DNA from: an uncultured Oscillospiraceae bacterium
GTDB lineage: Bacteria; Bacillota; Clostridia; Oscillospirales; Ruminococcaceae
Assembly: GCA_934463345.1 (NCBI GenBank)
Contig: CAKSJL010000022.1
Coordinates: 1 to 21,594, forward strand
DNA: 21,594 nucleotides
Direction: 5' to 3'
Translations under genes and position numbers: made by a program
The notes under the pieces: generated by a model
Told to the model about the DNA's origin: nothing
Database searches by the model: none
Seen by the model: only the letters and a program-made list of their open reading frames with translations
In this document: in pieces, positions 15,679 through 21,594 of the stretch
Numbering within the stretch: position 1 is the first letter of the stretch
Layout: every line of letters begins with the position of its first letter

Positions 15679-16288
15679 TGCCTTCACCCTCCACAAGCTC
15701 TATTATAGATCCCATTATTTTTCCTTTTATTTCTTTAAGCTCATGCGGAGTCGGTTCACTGCTGACTTTCAGCTCATCTGCATTTATCGGTTTCCCGTAT
15801 CTGACAGTAATTCTTGATCTGAAGTGAAGCTTTCCCTCGAATATTATACCTGCGGGAACGACCGGAACATCTGCTCTTGCGGCAATAAGTGCAACGCCTG
15901 TCTTTCCTCTGCCGACCTTTCCGGTCTTACTGCGTGTTCCCTCCGGAAAAATAACAAGCCTTCTTCCGTCCTTTATTCTCGAAACCGAATCGTCAATAAC
16001 GCTCAGATCTCCCTTACCCCTTGAAACCGGAAATGCTCCCAGCTTTCTTATGAGCCAGCCGAAAAAGCGGTTTCTGAAAAGCTCTTCCTTGGCAACAAAT
16101 GAAAATTTACTGCATCCAGACGTTACTGCAAGAAGCGGCGGATCGGCATAGCTGCGATGATTGGAGGCAATTATATACCCTCCGTCCGGAAGATTTTCAC
16201 GACCCTCAACATGAACATTGTAGAAGCCGTAATATATCCCCTTGACAAATCCGTACAAACATTTGAAAAGTACACCTGTTTTCTGCAT
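15671..16288 (-). CDS. plsC: 1-acyl-sn-glycerol-3-phosphate acyltransferase (PlsC family)
   Basis: Membrane-associated acyltransferase that adds the second fatty acid to lysophosphatidic acid in phospholipid synthesis. In 205 residues it shows the HX4D catalytic motif NHRSYAD (H44, D49), a second block FVAKEEL...GAFPVSRGKGD (64-94) and the substrate-binding FPEGTRSKTG (114-123), then PVVPAGI. The N-terminal 20 residues are hydrophobic and basic, fitting membrane attachment rather than several transmembrane segments. The ATG at 16288 is chosen because GGAGG lies 5 bases before it; an in-frame GTG at 16306 lies before that site and overlaps the cmk stop. It begins 17 bases after cmk and overlaps ispH-rpsA by 8 bases. 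The order cmk-plsC-ispH is widespread in clostridia. Confidence 0.92.
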   Translation of the reverse strand: MQKTGVLFKCLYGFVKGIYYGFYNVHVEGRENLPDGGYIIASNHRSYADPPLLAVTSGCSKFSFVAKEELFRNRFFGWLIRKLGAFPVSRGKGDLSVIDDSVSRIKDGRRLVIFPEGTRSKTGKVGRGKTGVALIAARADVPVVPAGIIFEGKLHFRSRITVRYGKPINADELKVSSEPTPHELKEIKGKIMGSIIELVEGEGNG

Positions 16289-16305
16289 ATTTTCCTCCGG
16301 CAACA

Positions 16306-16950
16306 CTAAATTTCCGAAATCATGCTTTTAAGCTTTTCAATGACCTCATCTATGGTCATATTTGTCGTATCAAGCAGAACTGCATCATCTGCCTGTTTCA
16401 GAGGAGCTGTTTCCCTGTGCATGTCGTTGTAGTCGCGCTGTTTTATGTCCTGGAGTATCTGTTCATAGGTAACATCCGAATCTTTCATTTCCTTAAAACG
16501 ACGATTTGCACGTTCCTCAGCGGACGCTGTCAGAAATACTTTAAGCTGTGCATCCGGCAGAACCACAGTCCCGATATCACGCCCGTCCATGATGGTATTG
16601 TTCTCGCTCGCTATCTTTTTCTGCAAGCCGAAAAGAAAGCTTCTTACCTCCGGAATCGCCGAAACCTTTGAAGCATTCATTGAAACCTCGGGTGTTCTTA
16701 TATCGTCGGAAACGTCTTTTCCGTTTAAAATTACATGCTGACTTTTATCAATAAATTCAAGCCTTACATCGACATTATCCAGTGATGATGTAAGCGTTTC
16801 GCCCTCAAGCCCGTTTTCAAGAGCATACAATGCGACTGAACGATAAAGAGCGCCTGTATCCACATAAATAAAACCAATTTCAGCTGCAACTGCCCTTGCA
16901 ATTGAGCTTTTTCCTGCACCGGCAGGACCATCTATAGCAACATTTATCAT
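16306..16950 (-). CDS. cmk: cytidylate kinase
   Basis: Phosphorylates CMP and dCMP to the diphosphates using ATP, recycling nucleotides released by RNA and lipid turnover. The 214-residue length is typical of bacterial Cmk. It has the P-loop GPAGAGKSS (8-16), the CMP-binding DTGALYR (31-37), the insert domain of the long bacterial type, IMDGRDIGTVVLPDA and the LID arginine-rich segment EERANRRFKEM. The ribosome-binding site is weak (GAGAAATTGTT before the ATG). The 133 bases upstream hold an 80-base inverted-repeat element whose inner end could supply part of a promoter, but no convincing -35/-10 pair was found. It leads the cmk-plsC-ispH-rpsA group. Confidence 0.96.
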   Translation of the reverse strand: MINVAIDGPAGAGKSSIARAVAAEIGFIYVDTGALYRSVALYALENGLEGETLTSSLDNVDVRLEFIDKSQHVILNGKDVSDDIRTPEVSMNASKVSAIPEVRSFLFGLQKKIASENNTIMDGRDIGTVVLPDAQLKVFLTASAEERANRRFKEMKDSDVTYEQILQDIKQRDYNDMHRETAPLKQADDAVLLDTTNMTIDEVIEKLKSMISEI

Positions 16951-16979
16951 AACAATTTCTCATCTTTCCAATATATTTT

Positions 16980-17059
16980 AGGCAATATCGCACAAATACA
17001 GAAATTTTGTCAGCAGATGCTGTGCAAAGCCGTCAGATGTGCTTTTTGTGGTGTTGCCT
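16980..17059 (+). repeat. 80-base element with inverted ends, copy B (before cmk)
   Basis: The left end reads AGGCAATATCGCACAAAT on the plus strand. The right end read in the opposite direction is AGGCAACACCACAAAAA. The two ends are therefore imperfect inverted repeats of the same motif seen as copies A and C. The interior has no open reading frame and contains the small palindrome CAGCAGATGCTG. It fills most of the gap between the flavoprotein stop and cmk. The size and ends look like a miniature inverted-repeat element, but target-site duplications were not recognised. Confidence 0.5.
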
Positions 17060-17083
17060 TTATTCAGCGCCTGATATTACACG

Positions 17084-18304
17084 CTACATATTCATTGCTG
17101 CACAGTAAGCGGTTGAAAATGCGATCTGTAAATTAAATCCGCCTGTATATCCGTCAACATCTATGACTTCACCGGCAAAATAAAGACCTTTCACAAGCTT
17201 TGATTCCATGGTTTTCGGATTTATTTCTCGGACATCAACTCCGCCGCTTGTGATTATCGCCTCGGCAATCGGTCTGAATCCCTTTACAGTAAGCGGAAAC
17301 GCCTTTAAAAGCTCTCCGAATCTTATTCTCTCCTCACGAGTTATCTGGTTTACTCTGCGCTCGCCCTCAATGCCTGAAAGCCTTACCGCAGGCGGTATAA
17401 GCTTTGCCGGCAGAAGCTTTGAAAGAGAATTGCCGAAAATACGGTTTATATTCTCACTGAAATCACGTTTAAGTCTGTTATCCAGCTGCTGATGTGTAAG
17501 ACCCGGTTTAAGATCAATCTTAAGACTGTACCTGTCCGGCTGCATCCTTTCAATGTGTGAGCTTGCGCTTAACACAAGCGGTCCGGAAACGCCGAAGTGA
17601 GTAAACAGCATCTCCCCAAGTTCACTGAATATTTTCTTTTCGCCGTCATAAAGCGAAAGTGTAACGTTTTTCAGGGAAAGTCCCATCATATCGGCACAGT
17701 ATTTTTCATTGCACACAAGCGGTATAAGCGAAGGCTCCAGCTTTGTAACCGTATGTCCTGCCGACTGTGCAAGCCTGTAGCCATCACCGGTCGAACCTGT
17801 CTGCGGATAGGATTTCCCTCCTGTCGCAATCAGAACTGAACGTGAACGATATTCGCCCTTATCCGTCCTGACGCCAAGGCAGCAGCCGTTTTCTATAATA
17901 AGCTCCTCTGCCCTTTCCGGAATAAGTTTTACCCCAGCGGCTTTCAGTTCTCTTTCAAGAGCTGAAATTATATCAGCAGATTTGTCGCTTTCCGGGAAAA
18001 CTCTGTTTCCTCTTTCAGTTTTAAGCGGAACTCCTGCCCACTCAAAAAAGTTCATTACATCCTCAGTTGAGTACTGCGAAAATGCACTGTAAAGAAACCT
18101 CGGATTCCTTGGAATATTCCTGATAAGCTCCTCGTTTGAACAATTATTAGTCACATTGCAGCGACCTTTTCCGGTAATAAAAAGCTTTTTTCCTATCTTA
18201 CCGTTTGGTTCAAGTATAATTACCCTGTTTCCGAATCTTGCGGAATGCACTCCTGCCATTGCTCCGGCAGCCCCTCCGCCTATTATAATTACATCTGCTT
18301 CCAT
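17084..18304 (-). CDS. NAD(P)/FAD-dependent oxidoreductase, BaiN/YhiN (HI0933) family
   Basis: Flavoprotein of the HI0933/YhiN family, 406 residues. The N-terminal Rossmann motif is DVIIIGGGAAGAMAG (4-18). The family signatures GKGRCNVTN, ATGGKSYPQTGSTGDGY and the C-terminal GLYFAGEVIDVDGYTGGFNLQ.AFSTA, which closes the FAD site, are all present. One family member, BaiN, has been linked to bile-acid reduction, but most members are housekeeping proteins of unknown substrate found next to cmk in clostridia. A bile-acid role should not be inferred here. The ATG at 18304 has GGAG 6 bases upstream and starts 2 bases after DUF3006; an ATG at 18316 lacks a ribosome-binding site. A 133-base gap with repeat copy B separates it from cmk. 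Confidence 0.9.
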   Translation of the reverse strand: MEADVIIIGGGAAGAMAGVHSARFGNRVIILEPNGKIGKKLFITGKGRCNVTNNCSNEELIRNIPRNPRFLYSAFSQYSTEDVMNFFEWAGVPLKTERGNRVFPESDKSADIISALERELKAAGVKLIPERAEELIIENGCCLGVRTDKGEYRSRSVLIATGGKSYPQTGSTGDGYRLAQSAGHTVTKLEPSLIPLVCNEKYCADMMGLSLKNVTLSLYDGEKKIFSELGEMLFTHFGVSGPLVLSASSHIERMQPDRYSLKIDLKPGLTHQQLDNRLKRDFSENINRIFGNSLSKLLPAKLIPPAVRLSGIEGERRVNQITREERIRFGELLKAFPLTVKGFRPIAEAIITSGGVDVREINPKTMESKLVKGLYFAGEVIDVDGYTGGFNLQIAFSTAYCAAMNM

Positions 18305-18306
18305 TC

Positions 18307-18513
18307 TCAGCTCCATAAACTGTTCTGAAGTCTGGTTATTCTTTCACGCCTTTTCTGCGTTTCCTCTTTGTCAGGGAAATACCTGCCATCCATTTCAGTC
18401 AGAACATCTCCCTCTCTTGCATCAGCGGAAACAAGCTCTCTGCTGACGCTTATCATCTCATCACCATTTTCAATAACAGCGAAATTTTCTTCAAATCTGT
18501 CAAGTATCAGCAA
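18307..18513 (-). CDS. DUF3006 domain protein
   Basis: Small acidic 68-residue protein with the DUF3006 pattern (LDRFEENFAVIENGDEMISVSREL at the start, then REGDVL). The function of this family is unknown. In Firmicutes it is regularly found next to a ComEC-like metallo-beta-lactamase gene, as here, which suggests the two act together. The start is a TTG at 18511-18513, two bases after the stop of the hydrolase gene, with AAAGG in the end of that gene as the probable ribosome-binding site. The reading begins right at the family's usual N-terminus and no ATG is available nearby, so TTG is favoured. Tight spacing on both sides indicates translational coupling. Confidence 0.82.
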   Translation of the reverse strand: MLILDRFEENFAVIENGDEMISVSRELVSADAREGDVLTEMDGRYFPDKEETQKRRERITRLQNSLWS

Positions 18514-18515
18514 AT

Positions 18516-19439
18516 TTATTTACCTTTCTGAGTTTTCACCTCTAATCCGCTGTCGGAGGAGGTAAAAACTATTGTACCGTCAATATCCGTTCTGTATATT
18601 TCATCAGTATACTTTTTAATTCTCTCAACAGCCTCATTATGCGGATGTCCGTAAGAATTTCCGGCGCCGCAGGATATAACTGCATACTCCGGAGCAGCTG
18701 CCGCAAGAAAATCCTTGCTGTTTGAGGTATTGCTTCCATGATGAGCCGCCTTATAGACATCCACAGACTTCATTCTTCCCGTTTCAAGAATATCCTTTTC
18801 CGCTTTTTTCTCAACGTCACCCGTAAAAAGAAAACTATCATTACCATGAGTCAGAATTGCCGCCGCTGAAAAATTGTTCAGATCATCATAGTCTTTCACA
18901 GGCGAAAGCAGTTCAAGTGTACAGCTGCCTATCTCATAGGTTTTTCCCGGTTCGGCAGCAGTAAGCTTCAGTCCCTTTTCCTGAACACTCTCAAGAAATC
19001 TTTCATAAAATTTCGTGGTTGGCGTCATATCGTCCGGAAGCCTTGGAATTATAATATTTTCAACATCAATGCTTTTTATAACCTCCGAAGCTCCGCCCAT
19101 GTGATCTGAATGCTGATGCGAAAGCAGCATATATTTAAGGCTGTCCACACCCTGATCCTTAAGATACTCACAGACGCTGTCGGCATACTCCTTTTCACCT
19201 GTATCTATAAGCATTGCCTCGCCGTCAGATATTACAAGAGCACAGTCTCCCTGACCGACATCTATAAAATGAACCTCAGCTGTTCCCTCTGTATGTTCGC
19301 TTATGCCGTCAGAAAAAAGCTTTTTCCAGTCGTTTATTGTAAATATGTCAAGAAAGTGCAGAGCAACAGCACATACTGCCGCAACAAGTATAAACGCAGC
19401 TATTCCGCCGCCTTTTACCTTCTTTTTTGCTTTTGCCAC
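18516..19439 (-). CDS. membrane-anchored ComEC-like metallo-beta-lactamase-fold hydrolase
   Basis: A 307-residue protein with a basic N-terminus, one membrane segment (about 11-33) and an extracytoplasmic metallo-beta-lactamase domain (from about 54). Motifs are VHFIDVGQGDCALV (56-69), the metal-binding H108-x-H110-x-D112-H113 in SHQHSDHMGG, FTGD with D208, and AAHHGS (231-236). This is the arrangement of the C-terminal hydrolase domain of the DNA-uptake protein ComEC, but the transport channel is missing. Such stand-alone proteins may be secreted nucleases or phosphodiesterases; the substrate is unproven. The start is a GTG at 19437-19439 with AGGGGG 8 bases upstream, inside the last codons of the YgiQ gene (25-base overlap). 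DUF3006 follows 2 bases after the stop. Confidence 0.88.
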   Translation of the reverse strand: MAKAKKKVKGGGIAAFILVAAVCAVALHFLDIFTINDWKKLFSDGISEHTEGTAEVHFIDVGQGDCALVISDGEAMLIDTGEKEYADSVCEYLKDQGVDSLKYMLLSHQHSDHMGGASEVIKSIDVENIIIPRLPDDMTPTTKFYERFLESVQEKGLKLTAAEPGKTYEIGSCTLELLSPVKDYDDLNNFSAAAILTHGNDSFLFTGDVEKKAEKDILETGRMKSVDVYKAAHHGSNTSNSKDFLAAAAPEYAVISCGAGNSYGHPHNEAVERIKKYTDEIYRTDIDGTIVFTSSDSGLEVKTQKGK

Positions 19440-21301
19440 TTCCCGTTCCCCCTTTTCGCATTTCTGCCCTTTACGGAAGCTTGCCCATTAGCCTGACCCC
19501 TGCTGTTGTCAGGAGTTACAAGACAATTTTTTCCGTATCCGATAAGTTCCTGACGTCCGGCTTTTTTCAGTGCTGAAATAACAATCTTCTTGTTTTCCGG
19601 CTTAAAATACTGCAAAAGTGTTCTCTGCATTTTCTTCTCCTCCGGAGTTTTCGGAACATAGACCTCCTCCATAGTATACGGATCAAGTCCGGTATAAAAC
19701 ATACATGTAGAAAGCGTTCCCGGCGTTGGATAAAAATCCTGAACCTGTTCCGGATGCATATTATTTTCCTTTAAAAATACAGCAAGATCTATAGCCTCTT
19801 TCAGTGTGCTTCCCGGATGGGATGACATAAGGTATGGTACAAGATACTGCTCCTTTCCAACTCCCTTTGTTATTTCATAGAATTTCTTCTGAAATCTACG
19901 GTAAGCTTCAATATGCGGCTTTCCCATCTTATCAAGTACAACAGCCGAACAATGCTCCGGAGCAACCTTGAGCTGTCCGCTGACGTGATACTTTATAAGC
20001 TCCTTTATGAACTCATCACTTTCGTCCTCCATAAGGTAGTCATACCTTATTCCGGAACGTATGAACACTCTCTTAACGCCTTTTACCTTTCTGAGCTTTC
20101 TTAAAATATCTATATATTCCGTATGATCGACATCAAGATTAGGACATGGAACTGGTGCCAGACATTTCTTTCCTTTGCACAGTCCCAGCTTCAACTGTTT
20201 TTCACAGGATGGCTTTCTGAAATTTGCCGTCGGCCCTCCCACATCGTGTATATATCCTTTAAAATCAGGCATTTTCGTTATTTTTTCCGCCTCTTCAAGA
20301 ATTGATCTTTCGCTCCGGCAGGTTATTCTTCGTCCCTGGTGAAGAGCAATTGAACAGAAATTGCAGTATCCGAAGCAGCCCCTGTTATGGGTTATCGAAA
20401 AGCGTACCTCTTCAATTCCCGGAACGCCTCCGAGCTTTTCATATGACGGATGATATGCCCTCATATACGGCAGACTGTAAATATGGTCAAGCTCTTTTGT
20501 GGTAAGACTCAGCGCCGGCGGATTCTGTACAAGCATCATTCTGCCATGTCTCTGAATAACCGTTTTGCCATATACCTCGTCCTGCTGGTCATATTGCTGC
20601 CTGCATGATTTGGCATATGCCTTCTTGTTTTCCCTCACCTGCTCGAATGATGCGCATTCAGCTGCACCGATAGGCGTATTTACCGGCTCTGTGAGATAAC
20701 ATGTACCCCTTATATCATGCATTTCATGAATGCTTTCGCCTCTGTTAAGACGTTCTGCAATTTCAGCAATTTGGTGTTCCCCCATGCCAAACATAAGCAA
20801 ATCCGCACCGCTGTCCACAAGCACCGACGGTCTTACGCAATCATCCCAGTAGTCATAATGTGCAAAACGGCGCAAAGACGCTTCAAGTCCGCCTATGGCA
20901 ATCGGAATGTCGCCATATATCTCACGAATTTTTTTGCAGTATACAATAACTGCCCTGTCAGGTCGCTTTCCCGCTTTTCCGCCCGGAGAATATGCGTCGT
21001 CCGAGCGCTTTCTCTTAGCTGCTGTATAATGCGCAACCATTGAATCTATATTTCCGGCAGTAACCAGAAAAGCAAGTCTGGGAGCGCCGTACATTCTGAA
21101 ATCACGATCAGTTCTCCAGTCAGGCTGTGAAATTATTCCGACAGTATACCCCATATCTTCCAGCAGACGTGTCACTATCGCCGCCCCGAAGCTTGGATGG
21201 TCAACATAAGCGTCGCCGGTAACATATATAAAATCGAACTGTCTGATTCCACGCTCCTCCATATCGCTGCGTGAAACCGGTAAAAATCCGTTCATTTTCA
21301 T
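19415..21301 (-). CDS. YgiQ family radical SAM protein
   Basis: Large radical SAM protein of the YgiQ/UPF0313 family, 628 residues, of unknown reaction. The N-terminal part has FDFIYVTGDAYVDHPSFGAA, a cobalamin-binding-like fold without the usual DxHxxG signature. The radical SAM cluster cysteines are C309, C313 and C316 in GCFGYCNFCSI. A C-terminal section has YLVPYLMSSHPGST and VQDFYPTPGT, diagnostic for this family. The tail after about 595 is basic and low-complexity, rich in Lys, Arg and Gln. The ATG at 21301 overlaps the FtsK stop in an ATGA junction. The ATG two codons later (21295) has better spacing from AAAGG and is equally plausible. Confidence 0.93.
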   Translation of the reverse strand: MKMNGFLPVSRSDMEERGIRQFDFIYVTGDAYVDHPSFGAAIVTRLLEDMGYTVGIISQPDWRTDRDFRMYGAPRLAFLVTAGNIDSMVAHYTAAKRKRSDDAYSPGGKAGKRPDRAVIVYCKKIREIYGDIPIAIGGLEASLRRFAHYDYWDDCVRPSVLVDSGADLLMFGMGEHQIAEIAERLNRGESIHEMHDIRGTCYLTEPVNTPIGAAECASFEQVRENKKAYAKSCRQQYDQQDEVYGKTVIQRHGRMMLVQNPPALSLTTKELDHIYSLPYMRAYHPSYEKLGGVPGIEEVRFSITHNRGCFGYCNFCSIALHQGRRITCRSERSILEEAEKITKMPDFKGYIHDVGGPTANFRKPSCEKQLKLGLCKGKKCLAPVPCPNLDVDHTEYIDILRKLRKVKGVKRVFIRSGIRYDYLMEDESDEFIKELIKYHVSGQLKVAPEHCSAVVLDKMGKPHIEAYRRFQKKFYEITKGVGKEQYLVPYLMSSHPGSTLKEAIDLAVFLKENNMHPEQVQDFYPTPGTLSTCMFYTGLDPYTMEEVYVPKTPEEKKMQRTLLQYFKPENKKIVISALKKAGRQELIGYGKNCLVTPDNSRGQANGQASVKGRNAKRGNGKWQKQKRR

Positions 21302-21594
21302 TCCGCCTTTTTATTCATACGTCTTTCTGCCCACTGCTGCTTTGTCATAAGCACCTTTCTCGGCTTTGCTCCCTCATAAGGACCGACAACGCCCATATTT
21401 TCAAGTTCGTCGATGATTCTCGCCGCCCTCGCATAACCAAGCTTGAGCTTTCTCTGGAGCGATGATGTGGACGCCTGTCCCATTTCAACGACAACATCTA
21501 TTGCCTTTTCAACCAGAACCTCATCTCCGTCACCGGTAAGATCACTTGAAATATCAGATTTTTCACCCTTTTCAGCCGGCATGCTCTGTTCAAC
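21298..21594 (-). CDS. ftsK: DNA translocase FtsK/SpoIIIE, C-terminal gamma domain (partial)
   Basis: The last 98 codons of an open frame that enters from beyond the window end. From about the 35th visible residue it is the winged-helix gamma domain that reads the orienting octamers (KOPS or SRS). The pattern ASTSSLQRKLKLGYARAARIIDELENMGVVGP...PRKVL is characteristic of FtsK/SpoIIIE. Before it is an acidic Ser/Asp/Glu linker that joins the motor domain to gamma. The ATPase motor and membrane part are outside the window. FtsK moves the chromosome terminus during division or sporulation septation. The stop overlaps the YgiQ start by 4 bases (ATGA). Confidence 0.93.
   Translation of the reverse strand, partial: VEQSMPAEKGEKSDISSDLTGDGDEVLVEKAIDVVVEMGQASTSSLQRKLKLGYARAARIIDELENMGVVGPYEGAKPRKVLMTKQQWAERRMNKKAE

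Noticed and set aside
17084..18304. Bile-acid reductase function for the BaiN-like flavoprotein
   Set aside because: Family membership alone does not support it: no other bile-acid genes are present, and the gene is in a housekeeping context before cmk.
343..21465. Many plus-strand open frames of 60-205 codons, for example 8692-9309 and 10113-10616
   Set aside because: All lie opposite well-supported minus-strand genes, lack recognisable domains and convincing ribosome-binding sites, and have the composition of reverse-strand shadows.

Overview
The window is a densely packed stretch of chromosome from a low-to-moderate GC Gram-positive anaerobe of class Clostridia. Oscillospiraceae, and Ruminococcus in particular, is the most likely placement. 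The reasons are an IspH enzyme fused to ribosomal protein S1, the gene order miaB - YlbF/YmcA family - mutS - mutL - miaA - hfq, and an orphan HlyD-like gene before a yggS homologue. The placement is an inference from gene content, not a database match. All 21 supported genes are on the minus strand, so they read from high to low coordinates. No tRNA, rRNA, CRISPR array, prophage or transposase was seen, and no stretch over 300 bases lacks a gene.

Layout in transcription order. (1) 21594-17084: the 3' end of an FtsK/SpoIIIE DNA translocase, a YgiQ-type radical SAM protein, a membrane-anchored ComEC-like metallo-beta-lactamase-fold hydrolase with its small DUF3006 partner, and a BaiN/YhiN-type flavoprotein. 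(2) 16950-13744: cmk, a PlsC-type acyltransferase and the ispH-rpsA fusion, closed by a hairpin terminator. (3) 13634-10368: an SGNH-hydrolase lipoprotein, a nicotinamidase-like cysteine hydrolase, nicotinate phosphoribosyltransferase and a TfoX N-domain protein; the middle two form a nicotinamide-to-NaMN salvage pair. (4) 10269-7756: a promoter, then MTA/SAH nucleosidase, miaB and a YlbF/YmcA-family gene with a cysteine-rich tail. (5) 7612-2077: mutS, mutL, miaA. (6) 1925-1: hfq with its own likely promoter, an HlyD-like membrane protein, and the 5' part of a YggS/PLP homeostasis gene.

Most genes are spaced by a few bases or overlap by 4-25 bases, so translational coupling is likely. The three larger gaps inside otherwise tight runs carry most of the non-coding interest. 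Copies of an 18-base motif related to AGGCAATACCGCACAAAG occur at three separate junctions, once as an 80-base inverted pair. A 34-base hairpin whose only imperfect pair becomes G-U in minus-strand RNA sits directly before mutS. Alternative hairpins sit in the leader of the nucleosidase gene. The most striking signal inside a gene is a full Shine-Dalgarno sequence (AAGGAGGT) followed by an ATG exactly at the IspH/S1 junction, which suggests that the fused gene also makes free ribosomal protein S1.

Nothing here looks like a wholly new defence or mobile system. The region is mostly core genome, and the points worth following are the internal S1 start, the repeat family, the mutS leader hairpin and the orphan HlyD-like protein.
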